Source of the DNA: Flavobacteriales bacterium
GTDB taxonomy: Bacteria; Bacteroidota; Bacteroidia; Flavobacteriales_G; Salibacteraceae
DNA length: 57,486 nt
Direction of reading: 5' to 3'
NCBI GenBank assembly: GCA_013204105.1
Contig: JABMOM010000007.1
Span: 1-57,486, forward strand
A program made the translations under genes and the position numbers. A model generated the notes under the pieces. It was given only the letters and a program-made list of their open reading frames with translations, made no database searches and was not told where the DNA came from. This document shows, in pieces, positions 23,049 through 31,326 of this stretch. Each line of letters begins with the position of its first letter. Within the stretch, counting starts at the first letter, position 1.

Positions 23049-23927
23049 ATGTCAATTAAAACGAATAAAATGAAACAAGAACAAATAGTGAAGATGAGCA
23101 ATGGATACGCGATGTTAGTCGTGTCGTTCATCTTCTTGGCATCTGTCATCGTGAGTATTGTGGTGCATTTATTTCCACTAGCTCTAGGGTTTGCGCTTCT
23201 CTTTTTCCTGACCATTCCCGGTTACTTTTTCATCAATCCGAATGGGTCGATGGTGCTTACCCTGTTTGGTGCATATAAAGGAACCGTGAAGCAGAATGGG
23301 TTTTTCTGGGCGAACCCCTTTTATACGAAAAAGCGGATATCGCTTCGAGCGCGCAACTTCGATAGTGAGCGGGTGAAGGTCAACGACAAGTTGGGCAATC
23401 CGATCATGATCTCCGTGATCTTGGTTTGGAAGGTGGAAAACACCTTCAAGGCTGCCTTTGAGGTAGACAATTTTGAAAACTTCGTGCGCGTACAAACCGA
23501 TGCCGCCGTACGCAAGATGTCGGGACTCTACCCATACGATGATTGGGAGGACAGCGACGAGTACAAGATCACCCTGCGCTCGGGGATGACAGAGGTGAAC
23601 GAAGCCTTAGAAGGAGAGTTGAGCGAGCGCCTAGAGATGGCGGGAATCAATGTCATGGAAGCCCGTATAGGTTACCTCGCTTACGCTGAAGAGATCGCTA
23701 GTGCCATGCTGAAGCGTCAGCAGGCCACTGCGATTATCGCAGCACGTGAAAAGATTGTAGAAGGTGCTGTCGGCATGGTTGAAAATGCTTTGAAGCAGTT
23801 GGCCGACAAAGACATCGTCACCTTTGACAACGATAAGAAGGCCACCATGGTAAGCAACTTGATGGTGGTGCTTTGCTCCGATAAGGAAGTCACCCCGATT
23901 GTCAATACCGGATCACTCTATCAATAA
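23049..23927 (+). CDS. SPFH/band-7 domain membrane protein
   Basis: A 292-residue protein with two N-terminal hydrophobic helices (about residues 21-62), then an SPFH/band-7 domain (about 65-240: GYFFINPNGSMVLTLFGAYKGTVKQNGFFWANPFY and the typical ISLRARNFDSERVKVNDKLGNPIMISVILVWKV). A helical C-terminus rich in Ala, Glu and Lys (KRQQATAIIAAREKIVEGAVGMVENAL) follows. SPFH proteins form ring- or cage-like membrane oligomers that organise microdomains or proteases. It leads a three-gene operon: a 50-residue DUF4177-like protein 6 nt downstream and a ribbon-helix-helix protein 4 nt after that. ATG 23070 is an alternative start. Confidence 0.88.
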   Translation: MSIKTNKMKQEQIVKMSNGYAMLVVSFIFLASVIVSIVVHLFPLALGFALLFFLTIPGYFFINPNGSMVLTLFGAYKGTVKQNGFFWANPFYTKKRISLRARNFDSERVKVNDKLGNPIMISVILVWKVENTFKAAFEVDNFENFVRVQTDAAVRKMSGLYPYDDWEDSDEYKITLRSGMTEVNEALEGELSERLEMAGINVMEARIGYLAYAEEIASAMLKRQQATAIIAAREKIVEGAVGMVENALKQLADKDIVTFDNDKKATMVSNLMVVLCSDKEVTPIVNTGSLYQ

Positions 23928-23933
23928 GCAAGC

Positions 23934-24086
23934 ATGGACCGTTACAAGATTATAAAGAAAGGCTTGTTTCAAAGCCTCGACAATTTCCAAGAGCACGTGA
24001 ATGGAATGGCCGCAGAAGGATGGCGAGTGGTGAGCTCTTCGGCGGACAATGCTACGTTATACGTAATCCTAGAAAGACAGCGTTGA
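23934..24086 (+). CDS. 50-residue DUF4177-like protein
   Basis: A 50-residue frame, MDRYKIIKKGLFQSLDNFQE..., with the DUF4177 outline: an N-terminal beta strand with YK, a helix, then AAEGWRVVSSSADNATLYVILER, where the GW and closing R are typical. It is cytoplasmic by appearance (no signal peptide). It starts 6 nt after the SPFH gene and ends 4 nt before the ribbon-helix-helix gene, so the three are translated from one mRNA. The function of the family is unknown. Confidence 0.75.
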   Translation: MDRYKIIKKGLFQSLDNFQEHVNGMAAEGWRVVSSSADNATLYVILERQR

Positions 24087-24090
24087 TCCT

Positions 24091-24243
24091 ATGGCCAAGA
24101 AAGCATTTGCTTTACGCGTAGACGAAGAGATGATGAAAGCCATCGAGCGATGGGCAAGCGATGAATTTCGGTCTGTCAATGGGCAGATTGAATGGATGCT
24201 CGATCAGCAGCTCAAGGCGGCGAAGCGACGCCCTAAGAAGTAA
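24091..24243 (+). CDS. Arc-like ribbon-helix-helix DNA-binding protein
   Basis: A 50-residue basic protein, MAKKAFALRVDEEMMKAIER WASDEFRSVNGQIEWML (spaced for reading), of the Arc/MetJ ribbon-helix-helix type. A beta strand FALRV would insert in the DNA major groove as a dimer; helix A (EEMMKAIERWASDEF) and helix B (VNGQIEWMLDQQL) follow, and the C-terminus is basic (KAAKRRPKK). It is the last gene of the SPFH operon. A likely role is autorepression through the inverted repeat before the operon (inference). A bidirectional terminator follows. Confidence 0.85.
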   Translation: MAKKAFALRVDEEMMKAIERWASDEFRSVNGQIEWMLDQQLKAAKRRPKK

Positions 24244-24257
24244 ATAGTAGGCAATAA

Positions 24258-24285
24258 AAAAGGCGACCCAAAGAGGTCGCCTTTT
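24258..24285. terminator. Bidirectional terminator between the SPFH operon and rpmH
   Basis: AAAAGGCGACC (24258-24268) pairs with GGTCGCCTTTT (24275-24285), loop CAAAGA. A- and T-runs on the two sides let it work for both convergent units. Confidence 0.92.
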
Positions 24286-24307
24286 ATCGTTGAAGTTCTA
24301 TTGTCGT

Positions 24308-24466
24308 TTATTTCTTGAACGGCATTTCGTCAGAAACGGTCAGGCGCTTACGTCCTTTAGCGCGACGACGAGCCAATACCTTACGGCCATTCTTTGAGCT
24401 CATACGCTCACGGAATCCGTGCTTATTCTTTCTTTTCTTGAGGGAAGGTTGAAATGTCCGTTTCAT
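24308..24466 (-). CDS. rpmH: 50S ribosomal protein bL34
   Basis: A 52-residue highly basic protein, [20 protein letters not shown]..., followed by [27 protein letters not shown], the invariant bL34 pattern. It is part of the large ribosomal subunit. Length is at the usual upper end because of a short C-terminal tail (MPFKK). Here it is not next to dnaA or rnpA, the classical neighbours. Confidence 0.97.
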   Translation of the reverse strand: MKRTFQPSLKKRKNKHGFRERMSSKNGRKVLARRRAKGRKRLTVSDEMPFKK

Positions 24467-24523
24467 GATTTCGCTTATAAAAGGGGCGCAAAGGTAACGT
24501 TCTCCATTTAATGTTCAAGTAAA

Positions 24524-27500
24524 TTATCGCATTTCTTTTACGATCGGAACTGCTATTCGGTCATCCCCTGATTCGATGAGGATGGAGTACACGCCAGCAG
24601 GCAATTGCTGGACATCAATTTCCATTGGATTATCTGTGCTCAGCTGGGTGTTTTCGACCGCGAATACAGTTTTGCCGAGCATGTCGATAACAGATATTCG
24701 TTGTACTTCCAAAGCGCTCAGTGAACCCGTAAGTTGTACAAAGATGCTGTGGTATGCTGGAGATGGATAGATCTTGACGTCCATGGCTCCGATTTCCCGA
24801 ACGCCACTTCCGACGATCACCAATGAGTCGGACCAATCGCTCCAACATCCATCCTGATAGATGCGCAAGGTGTAGGTTGCGTCGTCTGGATTGAGGTAGT
24901 ACTGCGTAGTGACCGATGATACGGTATCGTTGCGCTTCCATTGATAGATGGTTCCCACTACTGAACTCTCTAGGCTATCCACCAGCTGTAAAATGCTTGG
25001 GGTAGGAGGCGTTGGAATCACATCCATGACGATGGCATTCGAAACGTTCGTACAGCCATTCGTGTCGACAATGGACACAAAGATGCTGTCTCCATTGGAG
25101 AGCATTGAAGTTGTCCAGGTGCTCGATGCGCCGGACTGGATAGAAGTATCGTTCACTTGAAAGTCATGGGTTGCTATGCCCGCGCCCGTATTGGTAAAGG
25201 AAACCGTATCTCCTTCACAGATCTCAAACCCGTCGCTAGAGGCTAGGGTGGAGGTAGGTGAAGGAGATACATTCAAATAGATGGTCGTGTCGTCTATACA
25301 CCCATCTTGGTCGGTCACATTCACTGAAACGTAGTCTCCGGGTTCCACGCCTTCGATGTCAACCGTACTGCTTGAACCTACTTGATAGAGGGCGCCGTTG
25401 AGGTAGAAGTTGTAGCTAGCCATGCCCAAGTTAGCCGATATGATGGCCGTGTCTCCTTCACAATAGGCGTCGTTGAGGCTGTTGGAAGTAAGGAGAGCTT
25501 CGGGAAGGTCTACCGTAAAATTGTTAACGACCAAGGTGGAGTCGCTTCCATTGGCATTTTCCACATAAAGGTAGACGTCGTAAGTTCCTCCCTCATCAAA
25601 GGTCAGGAAGGCCGGGTTTGAATGTACGTCGCTGCCATTGACAAATACTGCTCCTGAGGATGGGTACACATTCCAACGCAATGAATCAACCCCATAAGCG
25701 CTGGTGCTGGTGAGCGTGAGCGTTCCAGGATCGCATTGGCCTGCGCCGTTTAATTCGTAATCTCCAAATGCCAAAGGCGCAATGTTCCCCGGATCGTACA
25801 GGTCGCTTTCCCAGAGTCCTCGTCCGTAGGTCCCAGCGCGTAATCTGCGTGCTTGCCAATCGCCTGGTACGTGGTAGATTTCCAATTCAGTGATCTCTGC
25901 GGTTGTTGGAAGACCATCGTAGAAAGGAACCCAGTTGCTCAGGTTATTGTCTTTGTAATAAACCCCAGCGTCCGTTCCAACATAGATTCCGCCATCTGTA
26001 TAAGGATCTGCTACTAGGCAATTTTTGCTGATGCCCGGAAGGTTTCCATTGATACTGGTCCAAGAAGCACCGGCGTTGTTAGACATGTAAACGACGTTGT
26101 CTCGGATCAAGTAAATTTTGTTGTTGCTTTCAGGAGAGGTTTCGATGTCTGCGATGTACCACCCCGTTGGTAGCGAGCCAGAAAGATCCGACCACGAAGG
26201 GGAGGATCCCAGTGCATTATCGGATCGAAAAAGTTTGTTGTCGCTCCGCACCGCGTAGAGTCGGTTGCCGTTGACCTTGCTCTGTCTCAGCTGACGCATG
26301 TTGGACGAATTCGACCCTGCAAGGCTGCTGCTTATGGCCGTGAAACTCGGCGAGCCAGCATATGCATTCGTTGTTCTCCAAACGTTCTTGTAACCGAAGA
26401 ACATGGTTTGAGGGTTGCTATTGCTCTGTATGTACGGAGCGACCCAAGCGCCGGATTCGGTGATTCCGTTTACATTTTGCGCAGCAAAACTACCGAAGCT
26501 GTAGCCCCCGTTATTGGATCGGGCGACGTTGCCGTAATACACAGAAGCATAAACATAGCTGTCGTTCGCGTAGTCGATGATGCACTCCATGCCGTCACCA
26601 CCGCGCTCAGTTCTGAATTGGTTTGCATCCCAAATGGCCGTGCCATTGTCTTGGTAGCCGTTGATGACGAAAGCTGCCGTGTTTTGGCTTACGCCGATTT
26701 TGTAAATCTGAGATATACCCAGGCTGTCTGAAATTTCAGAAAAGGTGTTTCCTTCATTAGAGGTGAAGTAGATTCCGCCATCGTTGCAATCGTAGAGGTT
26801 GTTGTTCACCGGAGAGAATTGCAGCCAGTGATGATCCGCGTGTACCGAAGCAGCGGTAGAACTACCAACCCAATGCGCAACGCAATCCCAACTCACGCCG
26901 GCATTGGTCGACTTGAATACATTAACGCCGCCTGTATAGACCACATCCTCATCTGTCGGGTCTACTGCAATGGCTAGATCGTACCATCCTTGTCCACCCC
27001 CACCGGTAGAAGGCGGGGATTCATTCCAAGTGAGGATGTTTGGTGTTGTAGATTGGGTGCCAAAGGAGGAACCGCTGTTGTTAGAACGGTACAACCCGCC
27101 GTAAGCTGAACTGATAGAACACAGCACATATACTACGCTTGGACTTGCGGCAGAAACGCCGATTGAAAAGCGCTGGCCATTGGTGGGTAAGCCTGTAGTG
27201 ATTTCCGTCCAATTGTCACCGCCATCGGTGCTTTTCCAAAATCCGGCGCCACTTGTAGTTTCGGTTGCGTAGACGGTATTCGGATCGCCCGGCTTGAATT
27301 GCATGTCTTTGAAGTTATAAGAGCTGGTCTCCAACGTCCAAGTGCTGCCGCTATTTTGAGTGCGGTAGATACCCCCTGAAGTAGCTGCAAGGATGTAATC
27401 TGAATTGGTAGGATGCATGAGCATCTGACCTACGGTCTTGTATCCCATGCCAGAATTATACTGTGCAAAGGATTGACCGCCGTTGGTCGATTTGTAGACG

Positions 27501-28123
27501 CCTAGTCCAGGAGCATCGCCGGCATCGCGGTCTCCCGTGCCGATGTAGATGATGTTCGTGTTGGACGAATCGATCAATATGGAAGAAACCCCAAGGGTCG
27601 GAAGTCCGTCGGTCGAAGTAGTCCAGGAAGATCCCCCATTGGTCGTTTTCCAGAAACCTCCGGATGGCGAACCCACGAACATGGTATTGGCGTCCGTAGG
27701 ATGGAATTCGACGCAATTTAGTCGTCCGTTGCCGTTTGGTTGCCCCGTTCCATTGACCGGCTTAAATCGCGGACCGATTTCTTCCCAGTCACCCGATTCG
27801 CTTTCGATGCCATTCATCTGCTGGTTATAGGCACTTTCCCAGTTTTCAAAAGCCGTGAGTGTCGCTTCAGGAGCTGGAAAACTTCCGTCTTCGTTGATGC
27901 GCGAAGACCAAAAATGCTCCCATCGTTTGAAGACCTTATACCCATCTCCTTTTTGACGTTCTCTGTCGCCCCAATACATTTCAAAAGCCTTTTGCGCTTC
28001 GAAGAAATTGGCATTGGGATCTTGCATCATGTCGACCCAAATTGCAGTGTTTGCCGTGTCGACGTTTTGAGCTGTTAATGACAGCGAAAGGCCTAAAAAG
28101 ACCGAGAGTAGAAATCGATTCAT
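24524..28123 (-). CDS. Giant secreted BNR/sortilin-like propeller protein with T9SS type A sorting domain
   Basis: A 1199-residue cell-surface or secreted protein. The signal peptide MNRFLLSVFLGLSLSLTAQ fixes the start at 28123. Roughly residues 130-770 hold repeated Asp-box/BNR motifs (FWKTTNGGSSW, YKSTNGGQSF, YRTQNSGSTW, YMSNNAGASW), which build one or two beta-propellers as in sortilin-type and exo-sialidase-like proteins. Three Ig/PKD-like beta domains follow (around 800-1100). The last ~90 residues (VKIYPSPAYHSIFVQL...GVYSILIESGDDRIAVPIVK) are a T9SS type A sorting domain, so the protein is carried across the outer membrane by type IX secretion. No catalytic residues for a hydrolase are evident. 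A TAACTTCG box lies 5 nt before the ATG. Confidence 0.9.
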   Translation of the reverse strand: MNRFLLSVFLGLSLSLTAQNVDTANTAIWVDMMQDPNANFFEAQKAFEMYWGDRERQKGDGYKVFKRWEHFWSSRINEDGSFPAPEATLTAFENWESAYNQQMNGIESESGDWEEIGPRFKPVNGTGQPNGNGRLNCVEFHPTDANTMFVGSPSGGFWKTTNGGSSWTTSTDGLPTLGVSSILIDSSNTNIIYIGTGDRDAGDAPGLGVYKSTNGGQSFAQYNSGMGYKTVGQMLMHPTNSDYILAATSGGIYRTQNSGSTWTLETSSYNFKDMQFKPGDPNTVYATETTSGAGFWKSTDGGDNWTEITTGLPTNGQRFSIGVSAASPSVVYVLCSISSAYGGLYRSNNSGSSFGTQSTTPNILTWNESPPSTGGGGQGWYDLAIAVDPTDEDVVYTGGVNVFKSTNAGVSWDCVAHWVGSSTAASVHADHHWLQFSPVNNNLYDCNDGGIYFTSNEGNTFSEISDSLGISQIYKIGVSQNTAAFVINGYQDNGTAIWDANQFRTERGGDGMECIIDYANDSYVYASVYYGNVARSNNGGYSFGSFAAQNVNGITESGAWVAPYIQSNSNPQTMFFGYKNVWRTTNAYAGSPSFTAISSSLAGSNSSNMRQLRQSKVNGNRLYAVRSDNKLFRSDNALGSSPSWSDLSGSLPTGWYIADIETSPESNNKIYLIRDNVVYMSNNAGASWTSINGNLPGISKNCLVADPYTDGGIYVGTDAGVYYKDNNLSNWVPFYDGLPTTAEITELEIYHVPGDWQARRLRAGTYGRGLWESDLYDPGNIAPLAFGDYELNGAGQCDPGTLTLTSTSAYGVDSLRWNVYPSSGAVFVNGSDVHSNPAFLTFDEGGTYDVYLYVENANGSDSTLVVNNFTVDLPEALLTSNSLNDAYCEGDTAIISANLGMASYNFYLNGALYQVGSSSTVDIEGVEPGDYVSVNVTDQDGCIDDTTIYLNVSPSPTSTLASSDGFEICEGDTVSFTNTGAGIATHDFQVNDTSIQSGASSTWTTSMLSNGDSIFVSIVDTNGCTNVSNAIVMDVIPTPPTPSILQLVDSLESSVVGTIYQWKRNDTVSSVTTQYYLNPDDATYTLRIYQDGCWSDWSDSLVIVGSGVREIGAMDVKIYPSPAYHSIFVQLTGSLSALEVQRISVIDMLGKTVFAVENTQLSTDNPMEIDVQQLPAGVYSILIESGDDRIAVPIVKEMR

Positions 28124-28128
28124 GTCCG

Positions 28129-28136
28129 CGAAGTTA
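28129..28136 (-). promoter_or_regulatory. -7-like box of the BNR gene, nearly at the ATG
   Basis: Minus-strand TAACTTCG (one mismatch from TAnnTTTG) ends 5 nt before ATG 28123; a leaderless transcript is possible. Confidence 0.35.
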
Positions 28137-28157
28137 AGCTCCGTGGAAATGACCACA

Positions 28158-28183
28158 ATAAAAAAAGGCTCCAAAAGGAGCCT
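28158..28183 (-). terminator. Terminator of the NUMOD4 gene
   Basis: AGGCTCC (28166-28172), loop AAAA, GGAGCCT (28177-28183). Read on the minus strand the stem is followed by a T-run. It lies 27 nt beyond the stop at 28210. Confidence 0.85.
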
Positions 28184-28209
28184 AGATCATTTGAATGTTG
28201 GATGTCAAA

Positions 28210-28806
28210 TCAATCGTCGATGGAGATGTGTCCCCAATTCTCGCCGGATTTGATGCGGTAGAGTTGCATTTCTGAAATACCGAATTGCTTTGCGATGATC
28301 TTGAGCCGCGTCTTGCGTTTGGGGTCGAAAATCTTCTTTTTCAGTCGCTTCACTTGCGTGGCATTCAGCTTGTGGCCTTTATAAGGCTTGTTCTCCTTCC
28401 TTTTTTCTCTCGCCTTCAGCACGTTCGGATTCTTTTGCTGATGAAGCTCCATCTCTCTCTTGGTGGACCATTTCAGGTTGTCGATGTGGTTGTTCAGCTT
28501 ACTGTAATCCGAGTGAATGACGAAGCTTTGGTCCTCAGCTGTTGGAGCGCCAAAGTATTCAGCTACCAACTTGTGGATGAACAACTGCTTATTCTTGATG
28601 GTCGTTCCCTTGTCTGTCTTGTAAAATTGCTTGTATCGAAAAACGGGATAGCCATCTACAAGCGATCCTTTCAACAGTCGCCCTGTCTCCATCGTATCAG
28701 AAAAACTAACGATCCTACCGTAGTTAGAAACGGCGTAAGTGTAGCGTAGTTTGTCGTCACCAAGGTCGATCTCTTTCCACTGCTCGTCCCAATAAGACTT
28801 CACCAT
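28210..28806 (-). CDS. NUMOD4 / HNH-type endonuclease-like protein
   Basis: A 198-residue protein. The N-terminus WKEIDLGDDKLRYTYAVSNYGRIVSF is a NUMOD4 domain, a DNA-binding module of homing endonucleases. The middle has an HNH_3-like region, FIHKLVAEYFGAP...FVIHSDYSKLNNHIDNLKWST, with the H, N and H positions. The C-terminus, LKIIAKQFGISEMQLYRIKSG, is a helix-turn-helix. It does not sit inside an intron or a broken gene, so it is a free-standing HNH protein that may nick DNA or act as a regulator. The start at 28806 (MVKSYWDEQW) is preferred to 28887. It has its own terminator and is divergent from the next ABC gene. Confidence 0.82.
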   Translation of the reverse strand: MVKSYWDEQWKEIDLGDDKLRYTYAVSNYGRIVSFSDTMETGRLLKGSLVDGYPVFRYKQFYKTDKGTTIKNKQLFIHKLVAEYFGAPTAEDQSFVIHSDYSKLNNHIDNLKWSTKREMELHQQKNPNVLKAREKRKENKPYKGHKLNATQVKRLKKKIFDPKRKTRLKIIAKQFGISEMQLYRIKSGENWGHISIDD

Positions 28807-28986
28807 GATGTTTAAACGTATTTGTGATTGTGTTTGTTCTCGCAACGTTAATAAATGAGAGAAGTTTCTGCCCTTGAAAGGGATCAATTTGTTGCAAGTT
28901 CACGGTTTAAGGTTGTGAATGAACATCTGGAAGACGAATGCAGTTAGTGAACGACGCTCGAATTAATTGTAGACTTTTGCCGCCGC

Positions 28987-30783
28987 ATGGAATCAAAAGA
29001 CAAGAAACGCATATCAAAGGAGTCGTTCCGACGGTCTCTCCGCATTTTCCAATACGTCCTTCCTTACCGAGGTAAGTTTCTATTGGGCCTTTTATTTCTG
29101 TTCCTGAGTTCGGTCACTTTCATGACTTTTCCTGGACTTCTGGGCAGACTGATCGGCGGTAATGAGGCTTCAGACAGTCCGATTGATCGCTTCTTTAACG
29201 TGGACAACATTGACCAAGTAGCGCTGTTGCTCTTGGTAGCTTTTCTCTTGCAAGCTGTCTTTTCGTTCATGCGTATCTTCCTCTTTGCGGATGTAACGGA
29301 ACGCGCCATAGCGCAGCTACGGATCGATACCTACGGGCACATGATCAAGTTGCCGATGGCCTTTTTTAACCGCGAGCGAGTGGGCGAACTCAACAGTCGC
29401 ATTTCGAATGACATCAGCATGCTACAGGATACCTTCATGACTACCTTAGCGGAGCTCTTTCGACAGGTCATTGTGATTTTGGGAGGAGTATCCCTGCTTT
29501 TCTTTTACAGTGTAGAACTGACCCTTGTTATGCTCATCTCTGTTCCAGTGATGATGATGGCGGCCTTCTTCTTTGGTAAGTTTATCCGAACCCTATCCAA
29601 GACCACGCAAGCAGAGTTGGCTCGCAGCCAAGTAGTGGTGGAGGAGACCTTGACGGCCATTCAGAGCGTCAAGGCATTTGCCAATGAACTATTAGAAATT
29701 CGACGGTACAATAACGTTGTAGAAGAAGTACGCAAAGTAGCCATGCGCGGAGCGAAGTGGCGCGGTGCGTTTGCTTCGTTCATCATATTCGGTTTGTTTG
29801 GCGCAGTGGTGCTGGTGATCTGGTACGGTGTAAAGCTGCGCAATGAAGGCGTGATTGGATTAGATGAATTGACTTCTTTCATTCTTTATTCCGTTTTTGT
29901 CGGTGGATCCATCGGCGGGGTAGCCGACATCTTTGGTCGCGTGCAAAAGGCCATCGGCGCCACCGAGAGTTTGTTCGACATCATGGAGGAAGATGCCGAG
30001 CAGATCAGCACCGATGCAAATGCTCCATCCATTGATTTGAAAGGATCGATCGACTTTGAGCAGGTTACGTTTTCCTATCCTTCACGGAAGGATAAGGTGG
30101 TGCTTGATAAGCTAGAACTCCATGTTAAAGCGGGTGAGAAGATTGCTTTTGTGGGGCCTAGCGGGGCGGGTAAGACCACCATCGCCGCACTAATACTGCG
30201 CTACTACAAAGCCACATCAGGCACCATCAAATTCGACGGGAAACCGGCGCTCGATTACAACATCTCATCCTTGCGCAACGAAATGGCCTTGGTTCCTCAG
30301 GATGTGATCCTGTTTGGAGGTAGTATCCGAGAGAACATTGAATACGGTCGTCCGGGCGCACCTCTGGAAGAAGTGCGTATTGCCGCAGAGAAGGCGAATG
30401 CCCTCGAATTCATCGAATCGTTTCCGGAAGGCTTTGCTACACTAGTAGGTGAGCGAGGCGTACAACTCAGTGGCGGACAGCGCCAGCGAATTGCCATTGC
30501 GCGGGCGATCTTGAAGGATCCGCGCATCTTGATCTTGGACGAGGCCACCAGCTCATTGGATGCTGAAAGCGAGCGATTGGTGCAAGAGGCCTTAGAGCGA
30601 TTGATGGAAGGGAGGACGAGTTTGGTGATTGCCCACCGATTGAGCACGATCCGAAAGGTAGACAGAATCATGGTGCTCGACCACGGAAGCATCAAGGAGC
30701 AAGGCAGCCACGAGGAGCTCATTGCCTTGAAAAATGGAATCTATCGCAACCTGACGGAACTGCAGTTGCTCGATTTGAATTAG
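28987..30783 (+). CDS. ABC exporter, fused permease and ATPase (MsbA-like)
   Basis: A 598-residue half-transporter with an N-terminal six-helix exporter domain and a C-terminal ATPase: Walker A GPSGAGKTT, Q-loop LVPQDVILFG, signature QLSGGQRQRIAIARA, Walker B ILILDEATSSLD and switch His VIAHRLSTI. All catalytic positions are intact. Likely a homodimeric inner-membrane exporter of lipids or hydrophobic molecules. It is only moderately similar to the exporter at 17-19 kb (which has LSVGQ), so the pair is not a recent duplication. The stop overlaps the stop of the convergent membrane gene by 4 nt. Confidence 0.93.
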   Translation: MESKDKKRISKESFRRSLRIFQYVLPYRGKFLLGLLFLFLSSVTFMTFPGLLGRLIGGNEASDSPIDRFFNVDNIDQVALLLLVAFLLQAVFSFMRIFLFADVTERAIAQLRIDTYGHMIKLPMAFFNRERVGELNSRISNDISMLQDTFMTTLAELFRQVIVILGGVSLLFFYSVELTLVMLISVPVMMMAAFFFGKFIRTLSKTTQAELARSQVVVEETLTAIQSVKAFANELLEIRRYNNVVEEVRKVAMRGAKWRGAFASFIIFGLFGAVVLVIWYGVKLRNEGVIGLDELTSFILYSVFVGGSIGGVADIFGRVQKAIGATESLFDIMEEDAEQISTDANAPSIDLKGSIDFEQVTFSYPSRKDKVVLDKLELHVKAGEKIAFVGPSGAGKTTIAALILRYYKATSGTIKFDGKPALDYNISSLRNEMALVPQDVILFGGSIRENIEYGRPGAPLEEVRIAAEKANALEFIESFPEGFATLVGERGVQLSGGQRQRIAIARAILKDPRILILDEATSSLDAESERLVQEALERLMEGRTSLVIAHRLSTIRKVDRIMVLDHGSIKEQGSHEELIALKNGIYRNLTELQLLDLN

Positions 30784-31217
30784 TGAGAGAGATGGCGTTC
30801 GCGCATGAACATCATCCGGTAGACCCAGCCGCAAATCAATCCACCAAAACCTTGCTCAAAGGCTTGCCAGCCCAGGTCGAAGACAATGAGCTTCGGATCT
30901 ACGACGGCATTGAAACTCAAGCCGAATAGAAAAGCGATGCCGTAAATGAAGATGCCTACGCCAACGCCGATGGCGATTCCATACTTGAAAGAATCCTTGA
31001 TCTTTTTCAGGATATACGTCAGAAAAGTGATGCCGAACGCAATGCCGAAGTAGATGAAGCCGGCGAGGATGAGAAAGATGTCTTTAGGGTAAGAGATTTT
31101 GAGAAAGTCGTTCAGAACCAGTCCGTGCCAGACATAGGAAATGCCGTACATGGCGACGAAACACGCTAGCCATGAGATGAAGAATTTCTTGTCTGGTTTT
31201 GGTAAGATACCGCTCAT
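30780..31217 (-). CDS. Small integral membrane protein, unknown function
   Basis: A 145-residue protein with four hydrophobic helices (near residues 13-30, 45-66, 77-98 and 112-130), MSGILPKPDKKFFISWLACF at the start and a basic/His C-terminus (MMFMRERHLSH). No known catalytic motif is visible. It resembles small Bacteroidota membrane proteins without assigned function. ATG 31217 is chosen because a perfect TACCTTTG box lies 12 nt upstream; the frame extends to 31265. Confidence 0.75.
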   Translation of the reverse strand: MSGILPKPDKKFFISWLACFVAMYGISYVWHGLVLNDFLKISYPKDIFLILAGFIYFGIAFGITFLTYILKKIKDSFKYGIAIGVGVGIFIYGIAFLFGLSFNAVVDPKLIVFDLGWQAFEQGFGGLICGWVYRMMFMRERHLSH

Positions 31218-31229
31218 TTTTTCTGACTG

Positions 31230-31237
31230 CAAAGGTA
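31230..31237 (-). promoter_or_regulatory. -7 box of the small membrane protein gene
   Basis: Minus-strand TACCTTTG, the same word as before thrS, uvrA and ssrA, ends 12 nt before ATG 31217. Confidence 0.5.
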
Positions 31238-31326
31238 TGATGTAAAACACCATACGTAAACGCATCCAGGATGGTTTGCGTCTAGGTATGAGGCACTGGT
31301 ATTTTTAACACCTTTGAGCCACTTTC

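Noticed and set aside
17196-30783. The two ABC exporters as a heterodimeric pair
   Set aside because: They are 10 kb apart in different operons, and each has a complete, seemingly functional ATPase site.
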